Assembly (NCBI GenBank): GCA_037783415.1
Contig: JAZGTN010000179.1
Span: 288,001-352,000, forward strand
Source: Leptasterias polaris
Lineage: Eukaryota; Echinodermata; Asteroidea; Forcipulatida; Asteriidae
Length of the DNA stretch: 64,000 nucleotides
Reading direction: 5' to 3'
The position numbers were made by a program, and so were the translations under genes. The notes below the pieces were generated by a model. That model was not told the DNA's origin. It saw nothing but the letters and a program-made list of their open reading frames with translations, and did not search any database. How positions within the stretch are numbered: position 1 is the stretch's first letter; every line of letters begins with the position of its first letter. Of this stretch, positions 47,801 through 59,800 are shown piece after piece.

Positions 47801-50800
47801 ATTTTTTTCTTTCCCAGAATGATCGATACGGCGCACGCGCTACCCATGTTAGCGAGGTTGTCTGTGGGCACGAGGCAGCGGAGGCTCGTTTATCACCAAT
47901 TCGTAAGCGCGTCAGTTATTGGTGCATGGTATGTAAACAAACCTGTATTAACCAATTGGAACACTGCATTCAAAGCTTTAGGTTACGATTGTTCGCCTTT
48001 CGAGAGCTGTCAGTTCACACACCCTTACAGATCCGGTTTGTGGGGTACTGTTATTGTTGTTCTATTATTCCCTTTTCTGAAGAATTCCCTTGTGGGGTCC
48101 AATTGTTCCTATTGAAATGACCTTGTGGGGTCCATTGTTCCATTGTTGTCAGGACCCCACAAGTGCCAATCCGTGCGAACACGCTGTTTTGCGGAATTTT
48201 TTTAGCACTCCTGCATGAAATTGTAATATAAATATCTGATTATGGCTTCGACCTCGTCGAATAAAAGGAAGCAGTCATTTAAAGGAGAATATTCAGCGAA
48301 GTGGGACTTCATAAAAGCATCCAAAAAAGGAGAACATTATTAATTTATCAAATGTTATGTAAGCATCAGTATACTCACATGGATGGTGGAGGTACGCTGG
48401 AGATGTTTTTTTGTTAATATGGAGGTATGATTGTGTCAGATATCTTTCAAAAAATATAAATTTTTGGCTAAAAGGTTGCCCCAAATCGTCCGCTTGCGAC
48501 TTCTCACGTCCACTCTCGTACATCTGCACAACGAATTGGACAAACTCTTGCGCAATCTGCAGTTTGCGCTATGCAGAATCAGCAGCTCCCATTGCCTATC
48601 GAGTAAAGGTTTGCGCAATTTTCAGATTGCGCATTGTCTTGTACACCTTGCGCGCCGTGTACTTCAGGAAACACGACGCGACGACCGTGGATCACAAAAT
48701 CATGAGACCAAAATCACGGAGATATCAGTAAAATTGTCTGGATATGTTCTGGTTTTTGTTTAAAACATGTTAGGTTGGTCAAAGTCTGACATTTGGTCCA
48801 TGGTACCTTCATTTATTTTTTTATTATTTTTTTTAAGTCGAATAAAAAGTTTAGGGTCGTGGCACGGGAAACCGAAACAGACATGACAGAACACCCTTTT
48901 TGGGGGCCTAAACTCTTTTATGCATTTTTTTTCAAAAATACAGGTTTTTAAGGAAAAATACAGGTTTTGGGGTTTCAGAATACAGTTTTGTGATCCCAGA
49001 GGTTGGCATGTCTGAAAAAGTGATAATATTAAAGGCACCTGGCAGTGGTATTTTTTCAAAATAAAGCTTTTGTCATTAATATATACATTTTTATGAGTGG
49101 AATGTGAATAAACAATTTACTAAGGTTAAAAAATTGTATTTTCCTTTTAATTACAAATTAAAAAATAGGCCCCCCTTTACATGGCGCTGTTCGTGACGTC
49201 AATCGAGGCAGGAGAAAATGTGTAGTCTGGTCCCGTACATTACGTCTGGGTACCTGATCAGTATGATGCGTTTTCGTATTCGGACGTCACCACCCAATGC
49301 AATCCTTGGACAGTGTACAGTCGACTAATACGAGACGCCAGTTTATACGAGGTTTTTCACCGGTCCCGAACTGTCCCATGCGCGTTTCTATGTCTTAAAA
49401 ACGGAAGATACGAGCATGGTCATAAACGAGAACACGGATAATACGAGGTATTGTTTTTCCACCAGAAACATTTCGCTGGTAACCTAAGCTTCACTGCAAC
49501 TTCCCTTGCACACTACTACCAACGAAAAAATCCCCGGGCTATCCAAGTGTTCGCTGCATAGCTCTGAAAACGACGTCGGACCGGACCACTTTGCCCTCGT
49601 TAGCCTAACTTTCGATGCCCGTAACTGCCTATATTTGGGATCTGCAGGAAAAAAATGCTGGCTGACCCCATCTTTAGTCGTTTTGCTGCATCCAGCAGCA
49701 ATTTTCGCTGGAAAAATGCAAGAAAAAAAAACCTTTTGGATAACCAAACGAAACGTACAATCTCACTACTTGCACGTGTATATACAACGTAAATGCAGGC
49801 AGTTCGAGTGGGGTCGATGTTCAATCGAGGCGAAGTCTTACTCGATTGACGTCACAAAAAGGGATGGGCGGAGTCGCCCCCAAACAACTTTATCTATTTT
49901 TTTAACATATAAATACTGACAAACAATTACTCAAAAAATTGTTTTATTGTTAATATACATATACTCTTATATTAAAAAAAAAAAAATCTATTTCCAGGTG
50001 ACTTTAAGTTTTCCTCCCCATGATCAGGCTACATGTATGGAGTCGATAATGATGTAACTCAAGAAAAATGACTGGTTTTTTCTTCTTTTCCCCCTGCCTT
50101 CAGGCTATGGAATTGAGCATTGCTAATAAGAATCATCCCCACTTCTCTGAGCAGGCTAAGGAGGCTTTCATGAAGTACACCCAAGGCAGAACGCTCAGCG
50201 CTAAAGTGGTAAGCTCATGCCAATGACTTAATATTGTAGAGAGGGAGAGGGAGGGGTGCATAGACTACTAAGAGATCCCCCAACAGACAATGAACATGCC
50301 ACACAACTTTGGCAAAATGCTTTGTGAAAGTTTCAGGCATGATATTCTTCCTACTTCAGTCTGATTTCTGATTTTTAGGCCCTTGGCAAAAAATCTGAAA
50401 AATTGTGGTTAATTAGCCTGAAATGTCTATTAGTGCCTTACAGCATGTGAACATGTAGATCAGCCCTTGTACTCAATAAAATGTTCCTACTTTATCATGC
50501 CTGAAGTTTCTGTTGTGGCGTATCATGGCCGAGCTGTCTGGTGCGCTGGACTCAATTTCCTGGTGGCTAAGCAGGGTTCTGCCCAGGATTTTTTTAGTGG
50601 CGGAAAAAAAGGCGGCCGGGGAGGGGGCGGGACGGGGGCTGGGTAGAGGCAGTAGAAAACAGGGTCAAAGACCACTCATAAATATAAGATGAGGTCTTAG
50701 CTTTTACAACCTACTGGTTACACACGTGCGCCCTGCAGCTGTGCCTTGAATTTAGGCCTCCAGTGACAGAGTGTGCGCACACCTTTACCGCCATTTATGG

Positions 50801-53800
50801 CATCTATAGCATGGTGCTTACTCTGTAGTTCATTTTCTGTTGTATTAAACGTTATAGAATAGGGTACGCAACATGTACATGATGAAACTGGTATCATGTT
50901 ATTCCAAGCGTAAAGCTATAACCAGCGTGACTGGAAACCATTGCGAAATCATTGCGAAATCGTTGGATATAATGTACATCGTACAGGCGGGAGGGATGCT
51001 CGATCCTGGATCATTAAAATAATTATTTTTACATATTCAAAATATTTTGAAGGAAATGGGCCAAAACAAATTTAAAATGTGGGGTGATTGGAAAAAGAAA
51101 AAATTCTGCCAGTGGTGGTCGGGGAATCATGAGTGCTGGGCGGTTTTTCCGGCACCGACCATCATGTGCAGAACCCTGGCTAAGTCATCGAGGTGTGGGT
51201 TCGAATCCTGGTCATGACACGTGTGACCTTGAGCAAGATGCGTTATTATAATTGCTTATTGTCACTCTGGGGTTTAAATGGGTACCTGTTGTGGGCAGAG
51301 GTTGATATCGTGTTTGAAAAAAGCATTCAGAGTGCATTGGGAGCCCGGGACTGCATACTTCTAAGGGAACTGAGAAAGATTACAGGAATGTTATCAGCCC
51401 GTTGATCAGGGCATGGGGTATATTATAAGAACCAGTTAATTTACTAGGAAGAAATCTGCTTACATCAAGGTGCACTTTATTCACAATTCATCACAAAATG
51501 TCACAACCAGAAATCATTAACAAGTATTGCATTAAGCAGAAATAATAGGTTTCTGATAAAAGTAACATACAAAAGTACTATCTTGATGCATTTATCGCAA
51601 CAAATTGTTAACTTTGACTTGTCCAGTAGCTATGCATTAAAATTAGCTGTGTATACACACACTTAGGATATGCATGCATGCCCTTTGCTTCAGGTGTATC
51701 AGTGTTTGGAGCTACAAGTGGCTCAAAGGTTAGATGTCGATGCATTTGGTTGAGCATCTTTTAAAATGATATGTTGCCTTACATTCGGCACTTGGGTTAT
51801 AAAAACCATTTGTTATGAAATAAATATGGTTTGAAAGATGTTTTAAAAGTAGAAAATAGTGATTCACACAGGTATGCATCGAAACTGTGTGGTTTTCCTT
51901 TTACTTCGTAAACTAACACGGTCCGCCATTTTGTGGAGTCAAAAACTTGGTTCTACAAAATGGCTGACCGTTTTAGGTCACAAAGTAATTTCAAGGCATA
52001 TTTGTGTGGATCATTATGTTCTACTTTTGAAACATCTTTTCAACCATATTTATTTCATAACAAACTTTCAAACATTGCAATTAAGATGTGACTAATGTAC
52101 TAAAGCTGTTAGCATTAATAAAATGCATTGCAATGAAGGTGTCACTAATGTACTATAACTATTAGCATTAAAATGCATTGCGATGATGGTGCGACTAATG
52201 TACTATAGCTATAAGCATTAATAAGTTACACTTGAATAAAGGTTGATTAATATTAAACAAATATTGACAGCTTCGAGTGCTATGATAAAACACTGCGACT
52301 CCCTCCGTGATCCTCGGCAAGTTCTATTTTTCGAGGTGGAGCCTCGGGAAAATAGACCATGGATGAGATCACTGAAGGAGTCGTAGTTTTAAGGGGTCAG
52401 ATCAGGAGATCTTGGGGGCCATTCCACCGGTTGATTCAAGGCAATGACTTGGTTTCTGAATAACTGTCTCAGGCGATCTGTGACAATCCTTCTGTGTGGA
52501 GGAGCACCATCCTGTGCCCACCACAGATGCCTGAACTGTCCATTCTGTTGACGCATACCAAATTTCACCTGTCTCCCTTAACTGTCTCAAGTGCAGTCAA
52601 GCATGAAATCCAATCCAGTGAAACTGGCACCAAAAGAAGCAGGAAGAGTGACTTTACAAGTACATAGGAAAATATTTTATCTATATTGCTACACAATAAA
52701 CAAATGGGCAATTTTAAAAGTGTATAGTTTTTTTTGACTCACACTGTATATACGATCTATACAATAGTCACTCATAATGTTACATACATTCTTATGGGGT
52801 TGGTCATTGGTGAGTTAAGCCAAGTTCATACTTCATGTGAATGTGAATGTGAAGCGAATTTGACATCAACAAACAATTTTGCTTAAGTTGAAATGTGAAG
52901 TAATATACCACAATGGATAAACCGCAAGGGAAACTGCAACCTCCGGATTAACATGCTGGTGTTCTACCAAATAAGCAAATTAAAATGTGATAAATTTGTG
53001 TGAAACATTCGCTGCCAATTTATAGAGTTGAGACGACACATTCGCATGAAGTATGTCTCGGGCTTCATGAATAGTTTCTTCTCTAAAGTTGCATGGTGCT
53101 TTTTTCGTCATAAGACATTTTTTTAAAGATTGTTTTCTCTGAATGAATTTTGCAAGCTGTTTCAAAACAAAAAACTTACTCAAACTCATTATCAAACTTA
53201 ATGTGGTTGGAACCAAATCGGTCCTGAAAGTTTGAACAGTCTATAGGGTGAACAAAGATCCTTATTCTTTTTTCGATCATCAGTTTTGAGATCTTTCATA
53301 AAACATGCAGCCATTTCCTGGCCCCATTCACTCTGGATTGATCGTTACCAACCCAGCTCAGATGATCAAGATCAGTGTCTTGCTTGAAATCAAACAAACT
53401 TACAATTCTTAAGGAATTCTAACCCAAATTCAATATTGACATTTATAATAATGGTCTTCTTTTTTTCTTTTTCTTTTTTCTTTTTTTTCCCCATCTGTTT
53501 TTTGTTTTGGCAATTTACAAGCAGCTAAGTGCTCAAATATAGTACACACCTACTTTTAGTAAAAAAATTGTTAATACACATATATATATTTGGTGGTCTT
53601 TGGCTAAAACAATAATAAGGCCTCAACAAGTTCCACGTCATGGAAACGTACTCATTCACCACAATCCAGACATGCAACTTTCCTCGCTGATATGCTGCTT
53701 TTCTCATTTTGGGTTTCTTGTGAAACGTTGAAACATGTGCGATTGAAGCGTAAAAAGTACAGTTACAAGGTCTTTTCTCTCGTTTTTGACGACAAACTGC

Positions 53801-56800
53801 TCTTGCAAACCTGGCCTTCTCATAGAGCATGGCAAGTACACATGGATTTGTTCAGGGTGATCCTCACTTAGTAACAATTTAACATGCAGTGTGCATTTAG
53901 GCTAAACTAAGATGGCTTACCAAAAGTGCCCGATCCATTAAAACACGATAAATAATACAGTTATTGTAGATTGCCTACTACATTTAGGATGTACATTTAA
54001 ATTTCAATAACAGGGCTCAGTTTCACGAAACACTTATTCGTCCTTAGGCGAGTTGTAAATGGACTGTGCAAGTCTTGCGCATATATCGTAAACGAGAAAA
54101 CATCTCGAACAAAGACTATAATTTTCTATGAACTTATATCTTTTTTTAATTCTATGTACATACAAAATTCATAAAATGAAAAATACCTTCAATTTTCATG
54201 TACCGGTACAAACAATATGTTAAAAATAACATTGAAACAAAATAAAAACTTGGGACAAGCCTTAGGATGCTTATATTTTAGAAACCCCATTTGCCAATCA
54301 CACCCGAATTTGTGCGACATTTACATAAAGGTTTAATTATAACATGAATGCATTGGGGCAAAATTGTTTACAAGTAACCGAAATGGAGATCCAGTCATAT
54401 TCTCAGATTTTCTTTGTTGATTTGTTAAATTTATCTTACTTCATGTTTCACAGGTCATTACTTTCCCAACGATATGATTTATTTTTTATAGCCATAATAC
54501 TACATAAAAGTGAAGTATTTGTAGAAACAGAATCCTTCTCACCTTAAACTCAATACAGTTGGGACCAACTTGGTCTTGAAAGATTAAAAATGTGACAGAC
54601 TTGCACAGTCTGTATACTTGCACAGTGATTTGTACTGTGACATTACACTCTGCCTAGAAATAAAGATTGATACACATCTTAAGATCAATCTTAACTTTTT
54701 GTGTGAACTTTACCCCTAGTCTGTTTAAAGACACAGCTTATGACAAGATTTAAAACACTTAGATCCTATATACACATGTATTCTGAGGCAGCTAAAGCAA
54801 TATATATAATGAAAGTATGAATGTAAGGACATGTGCAAATCTATTGTTGTTGATGAAGTCACAGAGCCCGACCAGGGCGCCGCCATTAATGATCGAGCAG
54901 TAGTGCATGACACTCATGGCACAGGTCACAGCACAGAAATAAACCAGGTGAGGTATGACATAATAATGGCGGCGCCCAGTCGGGCTCGTTGACAACAACA
55001 ACATTAAACTTGCGTTAGTCCTTACCTTATACATTAATACATTACATGCACCATACAAAACCATTCATACTCATAAAATCTGTTAAACAAAGTTAACAAT
55101 TAATCTTGCTCACTTAATTTTTTTTTTTTTTTTTTTTTTTCAAACAAAATAACAATTTTTTATTTTTTTTTTATTTAAATTAAATACTCCGTTTGCATGG
55201 TTTAGTTATCCGTTCTAACAACTAATTATTTGTTTGAACTGTTTGATAAAACGTTTGCAAGGTAGTTGTCCATTCAAATGAATTAATTACCTGATTGCAT
55301 GTTTTGGTTTGGGTTTTTTTCACTGAGTTTGTATTAAAGTCGTAATTTTAATTAAAATTTTAATTCTACGTGCTTCGCAAATCTTGTCTCTTTGATACTA
55401 TGATGTGACTACACACAGAATAGTACATTACCCAATTTGGCAATACATACCAAAAAGTGGAATGTCGGACATTAAAGTCATTAATAAATTGACCATCTTG
55501 AAAAACTAAATAATAGCATTGTTACTGCTAAGCTGATCTGTGGTTGTTGGTTGAATAATGACATCCATTGACATACCCGTTAACGTCAAAGCTCTGTACC
55601 TGGTCTCCACAGAATGTTCACTCGTAAAACAAAAGGTTAAATACCTCAGCCATAGTGAATGCTGAGCACTTAATCTTCTGAATCTGGTAAATGAATAGAC
55701 TTGCTAAAAGTCTACAACCGTAAGGAGTCTATATTTATTGTACAACACACACAGTGGCATTGGTCGGATATGGGATTAGGACTTAATTAAGTCTAGAATT
55801 TTGCTATATTGGAATTTTTGAATGAAGTTTTTACGCCTTACACATTTCGTGAAATTTACCACTTAAAGGCCCTGTACACTATTGGTAAGATCGAAAAACA
55901 CAAATGTTCACAGATTCACACATAACTTACATGATTTAAAGTAAGTAATGGTAGAAAGGGTTCCTTAAAATATTTCTGCCTAAAATGCTATCGTTTCTGA
56001 GAAATGAGTAAAACAATAGTTTTTATCGCGCGCGATAATAAACTCGATGTTTGAAAAACAGAAAACACATAAGGTCTCTTTTCACTATTTTCTCGTGACC
56101 TCGATGACCAATTGAGCTCAAATTTTCACAGGTTTGTTATTTCATGTATGTGGTTGATTACACAAAACATGAACACTGTCTGTGATTATTTTGTCAGCTC
56201 TGCCAATCCTGTATAATACCTTTAACAATACATTTTTTAGTGAAATTCTTTGAATTAGTTTAAATGTCCTAGAATAAACTGTTCATAAAATCCAATTCAA
56301 TAAGAAAGATTTTTGGAATACAGGACGTGTAAATTGAGCTTAATCAAACAATAATGTTTCTGGACAGATTTGTTTTGCACAGGGGTAAAAATGTGCCGTG
56401 AATGATGTCACGGTGACGTCACACAATGTTTTAGTCAAACAAACACATCTACAGTAACCCACACGTATATAAATAAAAAGAGTTTGATGTTGGGATGTAT
56501 GCTTTTCGAGATATAGTGGTCCAAAGATTTGCTAAATAAATATTTATGTCATTATAGCAAAATAAATTAGCTAATGATGTTGTAAGCTCATTATGGCCTT
56601 AGCTTTGATATGATGTAGGATCTGGCTCTTTCGTATTAAGCTAAGTATGACTTTAAGATCAACAAAATGCTTGTAAAAATCCTATAAGCCATTTTGAGAT
56701 ATGGCGGACACAATGCTACAACACTATAAGGTTTGGGTAAATTTGTCTGTATACACCCAAACTAAACAGTGTACTCTTATTATAGTGTCTGCCATATCTC

Positions 56801-59800
56801 AAAAAGGCTAATGGGATTTTGGTGGAAAGAAAGAATAAGAAAAAGAAAAACAAATACAAATTTTGAGGAAAAATCAGCTATTCCGACTGCCATTTCAGAA
56901 CAGGTAAATAATATATTAAATTTCTGAATAAATATCACACATATGGCTGAACATTTACACCCAAAACGATCCCCTAACAGTTAACTACTTTATTCTGCTA
57001 CAACATCAATTTTTGAAGCGTTTGATAGAGTGGTAACATCTTACTTTATTTTCATGATGCTTTCCTTTGCGGAGTAATAGTAGCCTGTCCAGCTGCCCCA
57101 GTGTATTCCCCATCGATATGGCACTCTCACATTCTGGTATGGCCCATTGAAGCATGCTTTTGTGCAGTGCACATACCACCAACCTCCTTGATACAATTTG
57201 GCGCAACTTCCTTCACGGTCTTTATCATTGTCTCTATCAAAGGTTGAAAATGACTGATTCTTGTGATATGCGAGTGCTGTGTCCAGTGAGCTTGTATTGT
57301 TATAAACTTCAAGATGTAGCCTGTATGAAGAGGTGTACAAACCGAACTCGCCGTATTCTACCCAGACCATGTTTTGTTCCCAATTGACTAAATTCACTCT
57401 GAGTGTCCACCATCCCGTCAAGTCGCTGAGTTTGCGTAAGTTCTCGTTTCCAATCCAGAATTCATCAGAGAGGTTTCCAAAACCAGCCTTGTAAGTTTCC
57501 CAGTCGCGGTAGAAACCAACGGTACCGTCTTGTCGTCTCTGGATGACAATCCAGCCCCCACCATCATTTTCCATATCACAATAAACCTTCAGACCCTTCT
57601 CAAAACCATTAGCAAAGATGGTGTACTCGCCACTCACCCCGTATCCAGACTCTAAAAGCTCCTCGCAACTTTTGAATACTCGAACGGATAACCCAGTTGT
57701 GTCTTTATTTGTATCAAAGTAGACACTCCCGCGAAACTTAATCAAATCTTGAGGATGTTGTTCTCTTGATGCATTGTTCAGTTGACAGAGATAACTTTCT
57801 TCATGAAAGTTGAAGGAGACACAAAGGAGAAGTGTAGAGCAATCGCGTGCACAAGTTACATGGGACCTGGTGGTCTTTATCTCAATGATATTCCCCTGTA
57901 AGTTTTGATTAGTAGCCGAGAAAAAGATCTGTTTTGACCCACCACGGTGGTCAAAACAAGCAAGGAGTACAAGTGGGAATGAAAACAGAAATAAGGCAGT
58001 TGTTTGCTTCATGGTGATTGCGTCCACAGCAAAGTATTTCATCTAACGGATTGGCAATTACGGATGTTCAATACCATTGGTGATACAAAACCTTGACTTC
58101 TTCAAACTATTTAGTTTCAATGTAAGACTTGATGCACTGCATGAGGGTATAATGGTATGCTTTCCGTTCGTTTGCAGTAAACACTAAGTGGCATTCTTTA
58201 CTATCGGTTTGTACATGTATATGTAGAATTGAGCTTTGAAAGGAACTAATCCTGCTCAGCTCTGATATAACTAATACTTCTACATGTAATTTATTTGTTG
58301 CCATAGAGTAGAGAACAGTAGAGTAAAGTAGATCCAGTTACTGTTAATCATCATCATAATTATGTGTTTTGGCACCACCCTAACAACTCTTTGAAATTGC
58401 AATTATTGCAGCAGGGAGAACACCTGTGTTCATTGTTCTGTGTTTTATTCTTCTCCATCTTCTTAACAATACTTTATTCAGGCATGTCACATTACATACA
58501 AAATAGTACAAATGTATTGTCAATATGTATTCTTCATGTCAACTCAGCATAACTGAAGATTGGAACTGAATTGAGCCTTGAAACTCATCAGAAAATTAAG
58601 CCTCAACTAAAAGTAAATTGTTGTTAAAACAAAAACAAGGTGTTCGGTGTAGTTACGTCCAAGTTAGCAGACCTCGTGTTTTCAAAGAAGTTGTTCTGTA
58701 CGTATAGATCTTGTAAAACACTACCTTGGTGGTGACATAACATGAAAATTGATGACGTCGTGAAAACGTCACTCCACATTATATCCTTGTAGAACCTTGC
58801 AAGTCTGATGCAAAATAAAATTTGACTATAGCATGCTTTGTACTGAAGATATGTAATAATTGGCCAAAATTGCCAAAATTTGTAAAAAATAAATTATGAT
58901 GACATCATCAAGTCGTCACTCTAGCGCTTTAAGTAGTAAATATCACTATCTATCAACATGCCAAGTTTCAACTCAGTCGAACTTGTGGTTTTGTAGATAC
59001 ACAGCTTCAAAAAGTAAACCTTTAAGGCGATACCACGTGACACACGATGACGTCATCAATCTAAAACTTCACACATACATGTATGTTGTCTGCATGAAGG
59101 TCATTATGTATACCAATTTTGAAACAATTATCATAAACTTCGCCACAGACATCTAGTAAAAGTGTATTTTGAGCTGTTTTTAACCTGCCGCTAGAGGGCG
59201 CTTTTAGATTTAATGACGTCAGCGGTCCATTTTTTGTAAACCAGACCCTTGCTGGACTATAACATCGTAAAAAAAACTTCAAAAAATGTGCCGCTTTTAA
59301 ATTACAAGGCACTTCCGGTTTCGACCGGAAGTAGAGGTCATGTCATGTCACGTACACAATAAAAAATGAAGACCTATATTACCTCTATATATTCCTGCAA
59401 AAAGCAAGCAACTGACGGTCCCTCTTCTGCTTGATTTGATATGGATTTTCAAAGATTAAAATTTTTAATGTTTAAAAACCTTGTAATTTGACACCTGATG
59501 ACGTCATCATGATGTAACTGAAGCGGTTTCATCTTCTAATGGTTATCTAAGATTATATGAGCTTGGAAAGTGTGCTTTTGTTAGCGGACAATTGCGGGGA
59601 TAAGAAGAAAAAGAAGAAGTATTTAAAAAAATAAATAAAAAAGGAACATACATGTAAACAAGAGGTTTTCCGAGCTATGCTCCGAACACCTAATAAGGCC
59701 GTGTCCGAATTAACGGCTACAGCTATGGCTACGGCTAGATTTCCGCGTCATCATGCAATGAAGTATACATGTAGGACGTCCTTAGTAACACCCTTAGCAA

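Noticed and set aside
47514..48120. Several 100-120 codon frames near 47.5-48.1 kb
   Set aside because: They overlap one another in the same hAT-like element and have no conserved motif or splice context.
49484..49919. Overlapping 137- and 87-codon frames
   Set aside because: They lie inside a TIR element and resemble no transposase; overlapping antisense frames suggest chance.
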